64,000 nucleotides of DNA from Streptomyces sp. H39-S7 (GCF_027158205.1 NZ_JAPVLU010000006.1:184684-248683), one strand, 5' to 3'. Shown: positions 8,014-17,450, counted from the first letter of the stretch. Notes: a model not told the origin generated them from the letters alone. Program-made: numbers and translations.

Positions 8014-9519
8014 TCAGGGCTTGGTGACGAGCGCGAAGGACTCGAACTCGGCGGCCAGGTCCTCGTGCACCCGCGCCTTGAGCAGCGTGCCCTCGCCGGT
8101 GTGCTCCTCGGAGAGCACCTCGCCGTCGGCGTGCGCCCGGGCGATCAGCGCGCCCTGGCTGTACGGCACGAGGACGTCGATCTCGACCTCGGGCCGCGGC
8201 AGTTCCTCGTCGAGCAGCGCGAGCAGCTCGTCGAAGCCCTGGCCGGTGCGGGCGGACACCGCGATGGCGTGCTTCTCGTTCCGCAGCATGCGCTGCAGGA
8301 CGAGCGGGTCGGCCAGGTCCGCCTTGTTGATCACCACGATCTCGCGCACCTTGAGCGCCTCGACCTCGCGGAAGACGTCCCGCACGGCGGCGAGCTGCTC
8401 CTCCGGGACCGGGTGCGAGCCGTCCACCACGTGCAGGATGAGGTCGGCTTCCGCGACCTCCTCCATGGTGGAGCGGAACGCCTCGACGAGGTGGTGCGGC
8501 AGGTGCCGGACGAACCCGACGGTGTCGGTCAGCGTGTAGAGCCGACCGCCCGGCGTCTCGGCCCGGCGCACGGTCGGGTCGAGGGTGGCGAACAGGGTGT
8601 TCTCCACCAGCACTCCCGCGCCGGTGAGCCGGTTGAGCAGCGAGGACTTGCCCGCGTTGGTGTATCCGGCGATCGCGACGGACGGCACCTTGTTGCGCTT
8701 GCGTTCCTGCCGCTTGAGGTCGCGGCCGGTTTTCATCTCCGCGATCTCCCGGCGCATCTTCGCCATCTTCTCGCGGATGCGGCGCCGGTCGGTCTCGATC
8801 TTGGTCTCACCGGGACCGCGGGTGGCCATGCCGCCACCACCGCCGGCCCCGCCGCCGCTGGACCCGCCGCCGCCCATCTGGCGGGAGAGCGAGGCACCCC
8901 AGCCGCGCAGGCGCGGCAGCATGTACTGCATCTGCGCGAGCGAGACCTGGGCCTTGCCCTCACGGGACTTGGCGTGCTGGGCGAAGATGTCGAGGATCAG
9001 GGCGGTGCGGTCGACCACCTTGACCTTGACGACGTCCTCGAGCTGGATGAGCTGGCCGGGGCTGAGCTCACCGTCGCAGACGACCGTGTCGGCGCCCGTC
9101 TCGTGGACGATGTCCCGCAGCTCCTTGGCCTTGCCCGAGCCGATGTACGTGGCCGGGTCCGGCTTGTCGCGGCGCTGGATCACGCCGTCGAGGACCAGGG
9201 CGCCGGCGGTCTCCGCGAGGGCGGCGAGCTCCGCGAGGGAGTTCTCCGCGTCGTGCACCGTCCCGGAGGTCCAGACACCGACGAGTACGACGCGCTCCAG
9301 ACGGAGCTGCCGGTACTCGACCTCGGTGACGTCCTCCAGCTCGGTGGAGAGGCCCACGACACGGCGCAGCGAGGCGCGCTCGGAACGTTCGAGCTGAGCA
9401 CCGTCCCGCTCTTCGTCGATCTCGTGGCTCCAGGCGACGTCCTCTTCCATCAGGGCGTCGGCCCGAAGGCTCTCGGGGAGGCGCTGGCGGTCGTCCGAAG
9501 AGGAGGAAGAGGAGGTCAT
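8014..9519 (-). CDS. hflX: GTPase HflX, ribosome-associated
   Basis: HflX binds ribosomes and splits or rescues stalled ones under stress. The 501 aa protein has the HflX N-terminal domain (YIGSGKAKELRDIV, RTALILDIFAQHAKSREG, VSLAQMQYMLPRLRG), then the GTPase domain with G1 GYTNAGKSSLLN, G3 DTVGFVRHLP, G4 NKAD and G5 VSART. A glycine/serine-rich loop of about 15 residues sits in the linker before the RGPGETKIE motif. The long upstream extension of the frame overlaps the M1 peptidase gene antisense and is rejected; ATG 9519 follows an AAAGGA site and gives an N-terminus with a Ser-rich run, usual in Streptomyces. It stands alone on the minus strand. Confidence 0.95.
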   Translation of the reverse strand: MTSSSSSSDDRQRLPESLRADALMEEDVAWSHEIDEERDGAQLERSERASLRRVVGLSTELEDVTEVEYRQLRLERVVLVGVWTSGTVHDAENSLAELAALAETAGALVLDGVIQRRDKPDPATYIGSGKAKELRDIVHETGADTVVCDGELSPGQLIQLEDVVKVKVVDRTALILDIFAQHAKSREGKAQVSLAQMQYMLPRLRGWGASLSRQMGGGGSSGGGAGGGGGMATRGPGETKIETDRRRIREKMAKMRREIAEMKTGRDLKRQERKRNKVPSVAIAGYTNAGKSSLLNRLTGAGVLVENTLFATLDPTVRRAETPGGRLYTLTDTVGFVRHLPHHLVEAFRSTMEEVAEADLILHVVDGSHPVPEEQLAAVRDVFREVEALKVREIVVINKADLADPLVLQRMLRNEKHAIAVSARTGQGFDELLALLDEELPRPEVEIDVLVPYSQGALIARAHADGEVLSEEHTGEGTLLKARVHEDLAAEFESFALVTKP

Positions 9520-9599
9520 TGGATCCTTTGGTCGATCGGCTGGGAAGGGGACGGGCGTGTTGTCCGTCCCTACGATGGTCGCACGCCCGCCGCCGCCGG

Positions 9600-11072
9600 T
9601 CACGCGGGTTTCACGACCGCCGCCGTACGGGCGCCGGCGGAGCCGGCCACCCAGTCGCGGTGGCCGGGCATCGGCGGGGTGACGGCGCCGTACAGCCAGG
9701 GGTGCAGGAAGCCGCCCAGGTCCCGTTCCGCGACCTCGGAGGCGAGGGCGGTGAAGTCGGCCGTCGAGGCGTTCCCGTTGCGGTGGCGGGCCACCCAGGC
9801 ACGCTCCAGGCGCTGGAACGCGGGGGCGCCGATCTCCTGGCGCAGGGCGTACAGGACGAGCGCGCCGCCGGCGTAGACGTTGGTCCGGAAGATCCCCAGC
9901 TTGCCCGGCTTGGGCACCTTCGGGGCGGCGGGCGGGCCGTCCGCCGCGCGGATCTGCGTGTCGCCCTCGTAGGCGGTACGGACCTGTTCGTCGAGACCGA
10001 CGCCGTACTTCTGCTCGGCGTACAGCGCCTGGTACCAGGTGGCGTGCCCCTCGTTGAGCCAGAGGTCCGACCAGGCCGCGGGGGTGACGCTGTCGCCGAA
10101 CCACTGGTGGGCGAGCTCGTGCAGCATCAGCGGGGCGGCCGCCGCCTCGGGGGCGAGCAGGACGCGGCGCTCGAAGAGCGAGAGGGTCTGCGTCTCCAGC
10201 TCGAAGCCGGTGGTGGTGTCGGCACTGAGGATCCCGTACGTCTCGAACGGGTAGGGGCCGACCTGTCCCTCCATCCACTCGATCTGCCCGGGGGTCATCG
10301 CGAGCCGGGCCTCCAGCCGGTCGCGGTCGGCGGCCCCGACGACGTCGCGCAGCACCAGCCCGTGCGGGCCGGCGCGGTGCAGTACGGCCGAGCGGCCGAC
10401 GGAGACCTGGGCCAGCTCGGTGGCCATCGGGTCGGCGGGACGGTACGTCCAGGTGAGAGCGGAGGCGGGCGCCGGCGCCGGGACGACGTCGGGGACGCCG
10501 TTGGTGACCACGGTGAGGTCCTTGGGGGCCGTGACGTGGAAGGTGAAGGCGGCCTTGTCCGAGGGATGGTCGTTGCAGGGGAAGACGCGGTGCGCGGCGT
10601 CGGCCTGGTTGGCCATCGCCAGCCCGTCGGCGGTCCGCACCCAGCCGGAGTCCGCCGTGCGCGGATCGCTGGTGTGCGCGACGGTGATCCGCAGCTCGCC
10701 GCCTGCCGGCACCGGCTCCTCGGGGGTGACGATCAGCTCCTCGCGCTCCCGGCGGTAGCTCGCCGGAACCCCGTTGACCTGCACCGATGAGACCGTTCCC
10801 GCGGCGAAGTCCAGGTGGAACCCGGTCAGCGGCGCCAGCGCGCGGGCCCTGATGCGGGTGACGGCGTCCAGCGGCCGGTCCCGGCCGTGGTAGTCGAAGG
10901 AGAGGTCGTAGGCGGCCACGTCGTAGCCGGGGTTGCCGAGATCGGGATAGAGCCGGTCACCGAGTCCTGACACCGATACGACGGGGTCGCCGGGCAGGTC
11001 CGCCGCGGTCAGGGTCAGTACGGCGGCGAAGGCCGCCAGCACGGCGCCGCTGCGCGGCGTGATGGGGATCAT
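9600..11072 (-). CDS. Secreted M1-family zinc metallopeptidase
   Basis: This 490 aa aminopeptidase-like protein carries the gluzincin zinc site HELAHQWFGD followed 18 residues later by the third ligand in LWLNEGHA. The upstream substrate-pocket sequence, usually GAMEN, is GFELET here, so exopeptidase specificity may differ. An N-terminal hydrophobic segment after MIPITPRSG looks like a Sec signal or anchor. The protein is short: the long C-terminal helical domain of full PepN-type enzymes is absent, as in other compact actinobacterial M1 enzymes. Start is ATG 11072. It lies 80 bases upstream of hflX on the same strand; cotranscription is possible but not shown. Confidence 0.9.
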   Translation of the reverse strand: MIPITPRSGAVLAAFAAVLTLTAADLPGDPVVSVSGLGDRLYPDLGNPGYDVAAYDLSFDYHGRDRPLDAVTRIRARALAPLTGFHLDFAAGTVSSVQVNGVPASYRREREELIVTPEEPVPAGGELRITVAHTSDPRTADSGWVRTADGLAMANQADAAHRVFPCNDHPSDKAAFTFHVTAPKDLTVVTNGVPDVVPAPAPASALTWTYRPADPMATELAQVSVGRSAVLHRAGPHGLVLRDVVGAADRDRLEARLAMTPGQIEWMEGQVGPYPFETYGILSADTTTGFELETQTLSLFERRVLLAPEAAAAPLMLHELAHQWFGDSVTPAAWSDLWLNEGHATWYQALYAEQKYGVGLDEQVRTAYEGDTQIRAADGPPAAPKVPKPGKLGIFRTNVYAGGALVLYALRQEIGAPAFQRLERAWVARHRNGNASTADFTALASEVAERDLGGFLHPWLYGAVTPPMPGHRDWVAGSAGARTAAVVKPA

Positions 11073-11231
11073 GCGCTACCGCTATCAGGGGGCGGCGCCC
11101 CGGAACGCGCGACGCGCAGCAGTGCACCCGATCGGCCCTGGTCCGCCGCGCCGGCCGGGCGGAACCCGACCGTACCGGACCGGGAATGCCCGGATCGGAC
11201 CGGGAAGGACCGGACCGTCGTCCCCTGCCGG

Positions 11232-13409
11232 TCATCGCCGGGCGGCGGCGATCACCCGCTGGGCCCGGTAGACGTCGTACACGCCGGCCACCGACCGCAT
11301 GGCGCGCATCAGCGCCGGCAGGGCCTCCGCGTCGGGCAGTTCGACGGTGTACGTGTGGCGCACCCGGTGCTCCTGCGGGGGTTCGACGGACGCGGAGACG
11401 ATGCCCACGCCCTCGCCCGCGATGGCCTCGGTGAGATCGGCGAGCAGCCGCGGCCGGCCGAGCGCCTCGGCGAGCAGGGTGGCGCGGAACCCGGCCCCGG
11501 CGGGGCGGCCGCCCCGCCACCGCACGGGGACCGGCTCCCGTCCGGAACCGGTCATCCGGAACGCCGTCGGACACTCCTCGCGGTGCACGGCGACCGTGCC
11601 GCCGCGGATGACGAAGCCGGTCACCTCGTCGGGCGGCACCGGCGTACAACAGCGCGCCAGGCGGACGGCGGCGCCCGCCAGGTCGGTGACGGCGACCGGC
11701 TCGTCGTCGGCCGCGGTGTCCGCGGTGTGCGCGGGGCGCTCCGCGCGCGCGGCGGGCTCCTCGTCGGCGGGCGGCACCGGATGGAGTTCCAGCCAGCGGG
11801 TGACGGCGATGCGGGCCGCCGGCGTGCGGACGTGCTCCAGCCAGTCGGCGGACGGCCCCGAGGCGCCGGACTCGTCCAGCAGGATCTGCACGATGTCGCC
11901 GTCCCGCAGCTTGCTGCGCAGCGGCGCGAGGCGGCCGTTGACGCGGGCGCCGACGCAGGAGTGGCCGGCCTCGCCGTGCAGCGCGTAGGCGGCGTCCACG
12001 CAGCTGGCCCCGGCGGGCAGCCGGATGGTGCCGGTGGTGTCCCCGCCGTGCGCGGAGAAGACGGTGACCTCGCGGTCCTGGGCGAGGTCGGCGCGCAGCG
12101 CGGTCCAGAAGGTGTCGGGGTCGGGGGCGTCGCGCTGCCATTCGAGCAGGCGCGACAGCCAGCCCGGCTGGGTGGGGTCGACGCGTTCGCCGTCGGCGGC
12201 CTGCGGGGGCTCGTCGACGGTGTGCGGATTGCCCAGCGCGATGACGCCGGCCTCGGCGACCCGGTGCATCCGCCGCGTGCGGACCAGGACTTCGGCGATC
12301 CGGCCCTCCTCGTCGGCGACAGCGGTGTGCAGCGACTGGTACAGGTTGAACTTGGGGGCCGCGATGAAATCCTTGAACTCCGCGATCACCGGGATGAAGC
12401 AGGTGTGCAGCTCACCGAGGACGGCGTAGCAGTCGGCGTCCTCCCCGACGAGCACCAGCAGCCGTCCGAACTCGCAGCCGCCCAGTTCGTCCGCGCCGCG
12501 CTTGAGCAGCACCCGGTGCACGGAGACGGCGTGCCGCGGCCGGATGGCGACCTCGGCGGCGATCCCGGCCTCGCGCAGCACGGCCCGCACGGCGTCGGCG
12601 ACGGCCGCCAGCGGGTCGGGGCGGGCGGCGTTGGCGAGGATCATCGCGCGGGTGCGGGCGTGCTCCTCGGGGTGGAGGATGGCGAAGACCAGGTCCTCCA
12701 GCTCGCTCTTGAGGGCCTGCACCCCCAGCCGTTCGGCGAGCGGGATGAGCACGTCCCGGGTGACGTTGGCGATGCGCGCCTGTTTCTCGGGGCGCATCAC
12801 CCCGAGGGTGCGCATGTTGTGCAGCCGGTCGGCGAGTTTGATCGACATGACGCGTACGTCGCTGCCGGTGGCGACGAGCATCTTGCGGAAGGTCTCGGGC
12901 TCGGCGGCGGCGCCGTAGTCGACGCGTTCGAGCTTGGTGACGCCGTCGACGAGGTAGCAGACCTCCTCGCCGAACTCCTCCCGCACCTGATCGAGTGTCA
13001 CTTCCGTGTCCTCGACGGTGTCGTGCAGCAGAGAGGCCGTCAGGGTCGTTGTCTCGGCGCCGAGTTCGGCCAGGATCAGCGTCACCGCGAGCGGATGCGT
13101 GATGTACGGCTCGCCGCTCTTGCGCATCTGGCCGCGGTGCGAGGACTCGGCGAGCAGATACGCGCGGCGCAGCGTCTCGATGCCGGCCGCACCGACGCCG
13201 GGATGGCGCAGCCGGTGCACCTTGGCGAGGTGCTCGATGGCGCCCGGCACCCGCTGGCCCCGGCCGCCGGCGGGCAGGCCCCATTCCCGGCCGCCCGGGC
13301 CGAGCAGCGCCGCCCGCCCGAGCCTGCGCAGGTCGATGCGGCGCAGTCCGCGCCTGCGGCCCTCGTCGTCGGGGGCGGGGGCGGCATCCACTGCGTTGTC
13401 CGCGCTCAT
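11232..13409 (-). CDS. RelA/SpoT homologue (RshA-like) with intact HD and degenerate synthetase motifs
   Basis: A 725 aa long RSH protein that makes or degrades (p)ppGpp. The HD hydrolase domain is complete (HRGQMRKSGEPYITHP, LLHDTVEDT, KLADRLHNMRTL). The synthetase region is recognisable by EFKDFIAAPKFNLYQSLHT, but the usual DIYDLVAIRV block reads GGCEFGRLLV, with Asp replaced by Glu and Arg by Leu, and the ELQIRT motif reads EVLVRT. TGS (VFSAHGGDTTGTIRLPAG), a CC-containing segment and a C-terminal ACT/RRM domain follow. ATG 13409 has a GGAGGTG site. In Streptomyces this locus is the second RSH gene, distinct from relA. Hydrolysis seems the safer prediction; synthesis is doubtful from sequence alone. 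Confidence 0.92.
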   Translation of the reverse strand: MSADNAVDAAPAPDDEGRRRGLRRIDLRRLGRAALLGPGGREWGLPAGGRGQRVPGAIEHLAKVHRLRHPGVGAAGIETLRRAYLLAESSHRGQMRKSGEPYITHPLAVTLILAELGAETTTLTASLLHDTVEDTEVTLDQVREEFGEEVCYLVDGVTKLERVDYGAAAEPETFRKMLVATGSDVRVMSIKLADRLHNMRTLGVMRPEKQARIANVTRDVLIPLAERLGVQALKSELEDLVFAILHPEEHARTRAMILANAARPDPLAAVADAVRAVLREAGIAAEVAIRPRHAVSVHRVLLKRGADELGGCEFGRLLVLVGEDADCYAVLGELHTCFIPVIAEFKDFIAAPKFNLYQSLHTAVADEEGRIAEVLVRTRRMHRVAEAGVIALGNPHTVDEPPQAADGERVDPTQPGWLSRLLEWQRDAPDPDTFWTALRADLAQDREVTVFSAHGGDTTGTIRLPAGASCVDAAYALHGEAGHSCVGARVNGRLAPLRSKLRDGDIVQILLDESGASGPSADWLEHVRTPAARIAVTRWLELHPVPPADEEPAARAERPAHTADTAADDEPVAVTDLAGAAVRLARCCTPVPPDEVTGFVIRGGTVAVHREECPTAFRMTGSGREPVPVRWRGGRPAGAGFRATLLAEALGRPRLLADLTEAIAGEGVGIVSASVEPPQEHRVRHTYTVELPDAEALPALMRAMRSVAGVYDVYRAQRVIAAARR

Positions 13410-13638
13410 CGGGCACCTCCGGCAGCGTCACCCGGCGGCGGGCGCCTCCACGGAGAATGGGGGCCGCGCCGGTGCTTGATGCTACCGAGCCCACCACGTG
13501 CGGCAGCCGTGCTCTCGTCCAGAGTGATCGCCATCACCCGTTCGAGGGAACAAGTGCGGGAAAACAGTACGGGAGGCCAGTTCGGAAAGGTCGCTCAGGA
13601 GTCCGATTCCCGTCAGGGTTTCGGATGCTGGCGGACCG

Positions 13639-14535
13639 TCAGGCAGACGGGGCGTCAAGCCACGCCCCGTCGACGACTCCCTCGGCGACGATGACGGCTG
13701 GTCCGGTCATCTCGATCTCGCCGTCGGCGCGCTCGGTGATCACCAGACGGCCGCCGGGGACGTCCACCGTGTAGGTGACGGGCCGTCCGGTGACGGCCGG
13801 GTCGGCGCCGTCGCGGCGGGCGGCGGCGACCATGACGGCGCAGGCGCCGGTGCCGCAGGAGCGGGTCTCGCCGGAGCCGCGCTCGTGGACGCGCATCGCC
13901 ACGTGGCGCTCACCGCGGTCGACGACGAATTCCGCGTTCACGCCCGTCGGGTACGCGGCGGCGGGGGTGACGGCGGGCGCCGCGTACAGGTTTCCCGCGT
14001 CGTCCAGGCTGTCGACGAAGGCGACGGCGTGCGGATTGCCCATGTTGATGTTGCGCGCGGGCCAGCTTCGGCCGTCCACGGCGACGGTCACCTGCCCCTC
14101 GGGCAGGGCGGCGCGGCCCATGCCGACGGTGATCTCGCCCAGGGTGCCGTCCGGGTCCGTCTTGGCGATGTGCACCCGGCGGACGCCCGCCCGGGTGGCG
14201 ACGGCCAGGTCGCCGGCGCCGGTCAGCCCGGCGCGCTGCAGGTACCGGGCGAAGACCCGGACGCCGTTGCCGCACATCTCGGCGATGCTGCCGTCACTGT
14301 TGCGGTAGTCCATGAACCACTCGGCCTCGCCGGCCATGGCGGCGGCCTCCGGGTGGGCAGCGGAGCGCACGACCCGCAGCAGCCCGTCGCCGCCGATGCC
14401 CGCCCGGCGGTCGCACAGCCGCGCGACGGCCGACGCGGACAGCTCGACGCTGCCGTCCGCGTCGGGGACGATCACGAAATCGTTCTCGGTGCCATGGCCC
14501 TTGAGGAAGGACAGGCCCTGCTGCGTGGTGGTCAC
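13639..14535 (-). CDS. dapF: Diaminopimelate epimerase DapF
   Basis: DapF interconverts LL- and meso-diaminopimelate for lysine and peptidoglycan synthesis in the cytosol. The 298 aa protein has both active-site cysteines, in EMCGNGVRVFARY and RSCGTGAC, and the substrate loop GHGTENDFVIVPD (the family often has GxxNDF), plus NMGNPHAV. Length is normal. The start is GTG 14535. It is downstream of the small membrane gene and miaA on the same strand, the usual Streptomyces order. The wall of Streptomyces uses LL-DAP, so the epimerase here mainly serves lysine synthesis; that point is knowledge of the genus, not visible here. Confidence 0.95.
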   Translation of the reverse strand: MTTTQQGLSFLKGHGTENDFVIVPDADGSVELSASAVARLCDRRAGIGGDGLLRVVRSAAHPEAAAMAGEAEWFMDYRNSDGSIAEMCGNGVRVFARYLQRAGLTGAGDLAVATRAGVRRVHIAKTDPDGTLGEITVGMGRAALPEGQVTVAVDGRSWPARNINMGNPHAVAFVDSLDDAGNLYAAPAVTPAAAYPTGVNAEFVVDRGERHVAMRVHERGSGETRSCGTGACAVMVAAARRDGADPAVTGRPVTYTVDVPGGRLVITERADGEIEMTGPAVIVAEGVVDGAWLDAPSA

Positions 14536-14583
14536 AAGGACAAGCCTAAGGCCACCGCTGGAGGACGCCCGTCCGGCCGGGGC

Positions 14584-15042
14584 TCAGCGCAGGCGGGCGA
14601 CGCGCCAGACGGCGAGGACCACCAGCAGAGCGCTGATCAGCGTGTACGCGACGACGTAGCGCCAGTCGGCGCGGCGGCCGGAGCCGCGGGCCGGCAGTCC
14701 CGGCCAGGTGTAGCCGACCCGGCGGGCGGCCATGATGGCCCAGCCCGCGGAGCACGAGCTCAGCAGCAGGCCGAGCATGGCCACGACCGCGCCGCCGTCA
14801 CCGAACTCGAAGGCGAGCGGGAAGGCGAACATCAGGGAGCCGCCGACACCGAGGGCGACTATCGGGGCGAGCTGCCAGATGCGCAGCCGCCGCTGCGGCC
14901 GCAGCTCCACCGGAACGAGTTCCGGCTCGATCAGGCCCTCCGGGTCGATCAGCGTCCCGGGTTCGATCAGCGCGTCCGTCCCGAGCCGTGACTCCATCTC
15001 GGTGGAGTGGTCGGGTGAGGAGTTCTGGGGACCGGCTTCCAT
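14584..15042 (-). CDS. Small conserved membrane protein between miaA and dapF
   Basis: This 152 aa product has an acidic, Glu/Pro-rich cytosolic N-terminus of about 55 residues with repeated LIEP/LIDPE elements, then three hydrophobic segments: APIVALGVGGSLMFAFPLAF, a second around AVVAMLGLLLSS, and a last one, VAYTLISALLVVLAVW, near the C-terminus. ATG 15042 is chosen because GGGGAGGG stands nine bases upstream; the longer frame begins inside the miaA-side spacer. No function is recognised. Its fixed position between tRNA modification and DAP epimerase genes indicates operon membership only. Confidence 0.7.
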   Translation of the reverse strand: MEAGPQNSSPDHSTEMESRLGTDALIEPGTLIDPEGLIEPELVPVELRPQRRLRIWQLAPIVALGVGGSLMFAFPLAFEFGDGGAVVAMLGLLLSSCSAGWAIMAARRVGYTWPGLPARGSGRRADWRYVVAYTLISALLVVLAVWRVARLR

Positions 15043-15148
15043 CGCCACGCGCCCTCCCCCATCTCCGACGCCGGTAACTCGATGCTCGATGATGGCACGC
15101 CCGCGTGGCCGTCTCATCACGCTGAGGCGTCCCGATGCCATCACGTGA

Positions 15149-16102
15149 TCAGGCTGTAACCGCAGCTTCGACCAACGTCAGCGCCTGATCGGTGAGTTCC
15201 GGGCCGCGCGCGGAGAGCCAGTGCACCCGCTGGTCGCGGCGGAACCAGGAGTCCTGCCGCCGGGCGAAGCGCTTGGTGGCCCGGACGGTCTCGGCGCGCG
15301 CCTCCTCGTCGGTGCACTCCCCCACGAGCGCGGCGAGTACCTGCTGGTAGCCCAGCGCGCGTGAGGCGGTGCGGCCCTCCCGCAGCCCGACCTCCTCCAG
15401 CTCCCGCACCTCGTCCACGAGCCCCGCGTCCCACATCCGGTCGACGCGCAGCGCGATGCGCTCGTCGAGCTCGGGCCGCGGCACGTCGACACCGATCTGG
15501 ACGGTGCCGTAGATGGAGTCCGGGCCCGGCAGATTGGCCGTGAACGGCTTGCCCGTGATCTCCACCACTTCCAGCGCCCGGACGATCCGCCGGCCGTTGC
15601 TGGGCAGGATCGCCCGGCCCGCCTCGGGGTCGACCGCGGCCAGCCGGGCGTGCAGCGCCGCCGCGCCCCGCTCGGCGAGCTCCGCCTCCAGGCGGGCCCG
15701 GACGGCGGCGTCGGTGCCCGGGAACTCCAGCGCATCGATGGCGCCGCGCACATACAGCCCGGAGCCGCCGACCAGCACCGGAGTCCGCCCGGCCGCGTGC
15801 AGCCGGTCGATCTCGGCGCGGGCCAGCCGCTGGTACTCGGCGACGCTCGCGGCCTCGGTGACGTCCCAGATGTCCAGCAGGTGGTGCGGCACGCCGCGGC
15901 GCTCGTCGGTGGCCAGCTTGGCGGTGCCGATGTCCATGCCCCGGTAGAGCTGCATGGAGTCGGCGTTGACGACCTCGCCGTCCAGGGCCTGGGCGAGGGC
16001 CACGCCCAGATCGGACTTGCCGGCCGCGGTGGGGCCGACGACGGCGATGACGAGATCTTTGCTCGGAAGTACGGGGGGTCGCTCCCCGGGAGAGTGCAGC
16101 AC
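15149..16102 (-). CDS. miaA: tRNA dimethylallyltransferase MiaA
   Basis: MiaA transfers a dimethylallyl group to N6 of A37 in tRNAs reading codons that start with U, the substrate later used by MiaB. The 317 aa protein shows the P-loop VVGPTAAGKSDLG, the substrate motif NADSMQLYRGMDIGTAK, HHLLDIWD, GGSGLYVRG, NGRRIVRALEV and SRALGYQQ. Start is GTG 16102; the family core begins at about residue 16. It is the first gene of a miaA-membrane protein-dapF cluster. In Streptomyces miaA matters for reading UUA leucine codons of bldA-dependent genes; that is established knowledge, not evidence from this window. Confidence 0.96.
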   Translation of the reverse strand: MLHSPGERPPVLPSKDLVIAVVGPTAAGKSDLGVALAQALDGEVVNADSMQLYRGMDIGTAKLATDERRGVPHHLLDIWDVTEAASVAEYQRLARAEIDRLHAAGRTPVLVGGSGLYVRGAIDALEFPGTDAAVRARLEAELAERGAAALHARLAAVDPEAGRAILPSNGRRIVRALEVVEITGKPFTANLPGPDSIYGTVQIGVDVPRPELDERIALRVDRMWDAGLVDEVRELEEVGLREGRTASRALGYQQVLAALVGECTDEEARAETVRATKRFARRQDSWFRRDQRVHWLSARGPELTDQALTLVEAAVTA

Positions 16103-16293
16103 GGGTCCAGTCTCCCAAACCTCCGGACCCCCTCACGATCGAGGGACGTGACGCGGCGCCGCCGCACTCGTTGCCTCTGGAGAGATTCCGCAGGCCGGAT
16201 CCAGGTTCCTCGGACCGGCCGGACCCGTGCGGCGCAACGACGTGCCCCGGGCAACGCGGGATTTCGACCTCACGAGTATGGGCTGGAGTAAAA

Positions 16294-16557
16294 ATGGGCG
16301 TTTTCGGATGGTTTCGACGTCAGGCGGCCGATCCGTCAACCGAGCCGGTGGAGTCCGTCACCCGGACGGCGGAGTCGGAGGACGCCGAGGCGGTAGCTGA
16401 GCCCGTCGCAGCGGAACGGGACGCGCGGGCGGACGGGGTCGTGGAACCGGACGCGGAGCCGGCGGCCGCCGGCGCGGCGGAGCCCGTCGGCATCCCCAAG
16501 CAGCAGTCCACGGCGGACGCCGCCGACAGCGAGGCCGGAGAGGGCGCCCGCGCCTAG
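16294..16557 (+). CDS. Small acidic hypothetical protein
   Basis: This 87-residue protein begins MGVFGWFRRQ, an amphipathic, Trp/Arg-containing start that could touch the membrane, and continues as a disordered tract of Glu, Ala, Asp and Pro ending EAGEGARA. The ATG at 16294 follows GGAG at good spacing. It is divergent from miaA and converges on the dioxygenase-like gene. No domain is recognised. Small proteins of this type are commonly found at this place in Streptomyces, which supports it being real, but nothing shows its function. Confidence 0.6.
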   Translation: MGVFGWFRRQAADPSTEPVESVTRTAESEDAEAVAEPVAAERDARADGVVEPDAEPAAAGAAEPVGIPKQQSTADAADSEAGEGARA

Positions 16558-16573
16558 GGGCTGGGAGTGTGCG

Positions 16574-16608
16574 GGAAGGCCGCGGGCGCTCCGGCCCCTC
16601 GGCCTTCC
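16574..16608. terminator. Hairpin between converging genes
   Basis: GGAAGGCCG and its exact complement CGGCCTTCC are separated by a 17-base GC-rich loop that can pair further. It lies in the 76-base gap between two converging genes, the expected place for a shared terminator. Confidence 0.55.
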
Positions 16609-16633
16609 GGCGACCGTCCCCGGCCGACGGGGA

Positions 16634-17362
16634 CTAGGTCCACGTGGCGACGAAGTAGCCGACGCCGTACGGGGCGTCCTCGTGGAGCAGCTGCCCGGCC
16701 AGGCCCGCGCCCTGCGCGGCGCCCGCGAGGACCTGCCAGGTGGCGCGTCCGGCCGCCTGGAGCTCCTGCGCCAGTTCCGTGTCCAGCGCGGCCAGTGCCC
16801 CGGTGTCGGCGGCGGCCAGTGCGGCGCCGACCGAGGCGTCGAAGGGTTCCGCGCGCTCGTCGAGATAGCCGGGGGCCTTGAGGGTGCGGCAGGCGCTGCC
16901 GTCGCCCATCACCAGCAGCGCGACCCGGTCCGCCGTCGTCGCGATCATGGCGCCGGTGGCGGCGCAGCGGTCCTGTTCGAGCGACTCGCCCACGCCCAGG
17001 CCCTCCAGCGGAGCGGCGGCCCAGCCGCGCAGCAGCCAGGCCGCGACGGCCAGCGAGGGCGGCAGCGGACGGTCGGCCCCGGTGTCCTCCGCCGAGGCGG
17101 CGGGAGCGGGTCCTGAGCCGAGGCGCACGTCCAGGTCCACGCCGAACTCGCGGAACGAGCCCCGCGCGCCCTCGTGGTGCCGCCCGCGGCCGGGATGTTC
17201 CGCCGGGCCGATCACCACCAGCCGGTCGGGGCGGGACGCCGCGAGCACCCCGATCGCGTCGGCGCACGCGGCGCGCAGCGTGTCCAGCTCGAAGGCGGCA
17301 CCGGCCGCGACCTCGGGTACGAGGAGCGGGGCGGACGGGCAGACTGCGGCGGCTACGAGCAT
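16634..17362 (-). CDS. Class III extradiol dioxygenase-like protein (LigB/MEMO fold)
   Basis: This 242 aa protein starts MLVAAAVCPSAPLLVPEVA, the N-terminal pattern of the LigB-like class III extradiol dioxygenase superfamily, and has the core segments DRLVVIGPAEH and VALLVMGDGSACRT. In true dioxygenases histidines and a glutamate bind iron; here some candidate ligand positions are replaced (VIGPAEH keeps a histidine, while the N-terminal PHPP motif is CPSAP). Catalytic oxygenase activity is therefore doubtful. It lies 88 bases downstream of miaB on the same strand, a placement conserved in actinomycetes, so a role tied to miaB expression is possible but unknown. Confidence 0.72.
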   Translation of the reverse strand: MLVAAAVCPSAPLLVPEVAAGAAFELDTLRAACADAIGVLAASRPDRLVVIGPAEHPGRGRHHEGARGSFREFGVDLDVRLGSGPAPAASAEDTGADRPLPPSLAVAAWLLRGWAAAPLEGLGVGESLEQDRCAATGAMIATTADRVALLVMGDGSACRTLKAPGYLDERAEPFDASVGAALAAADTGALAALDTELAQELQAAGRATWQVLAGAAQGAGLAGQLLHEDAPYGVGYFVATWT

Positions 17363-17450
17363 GTCCGCAGCCTAACCGCGCCGATCATGGTTCCGCAGGA
17401 CCGGGCCGGGCGTCCGGCACGGCCCCGCGCCGCGTCAGAGGCCGCCGCCG

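Noticed and set aside
9520..10278. Upstream extension of hflX
   Set aside because: It overlaps the M1 peptidase gene in another frame, is Arg/Pro-rich, and the ATG at 9519 has a ribosome site.
11355..13694. A 779-codon plus-strand frame opposite the RSH gene
   Set aside because: Antisense shadow of a well-supported gene, without a recognised domain.
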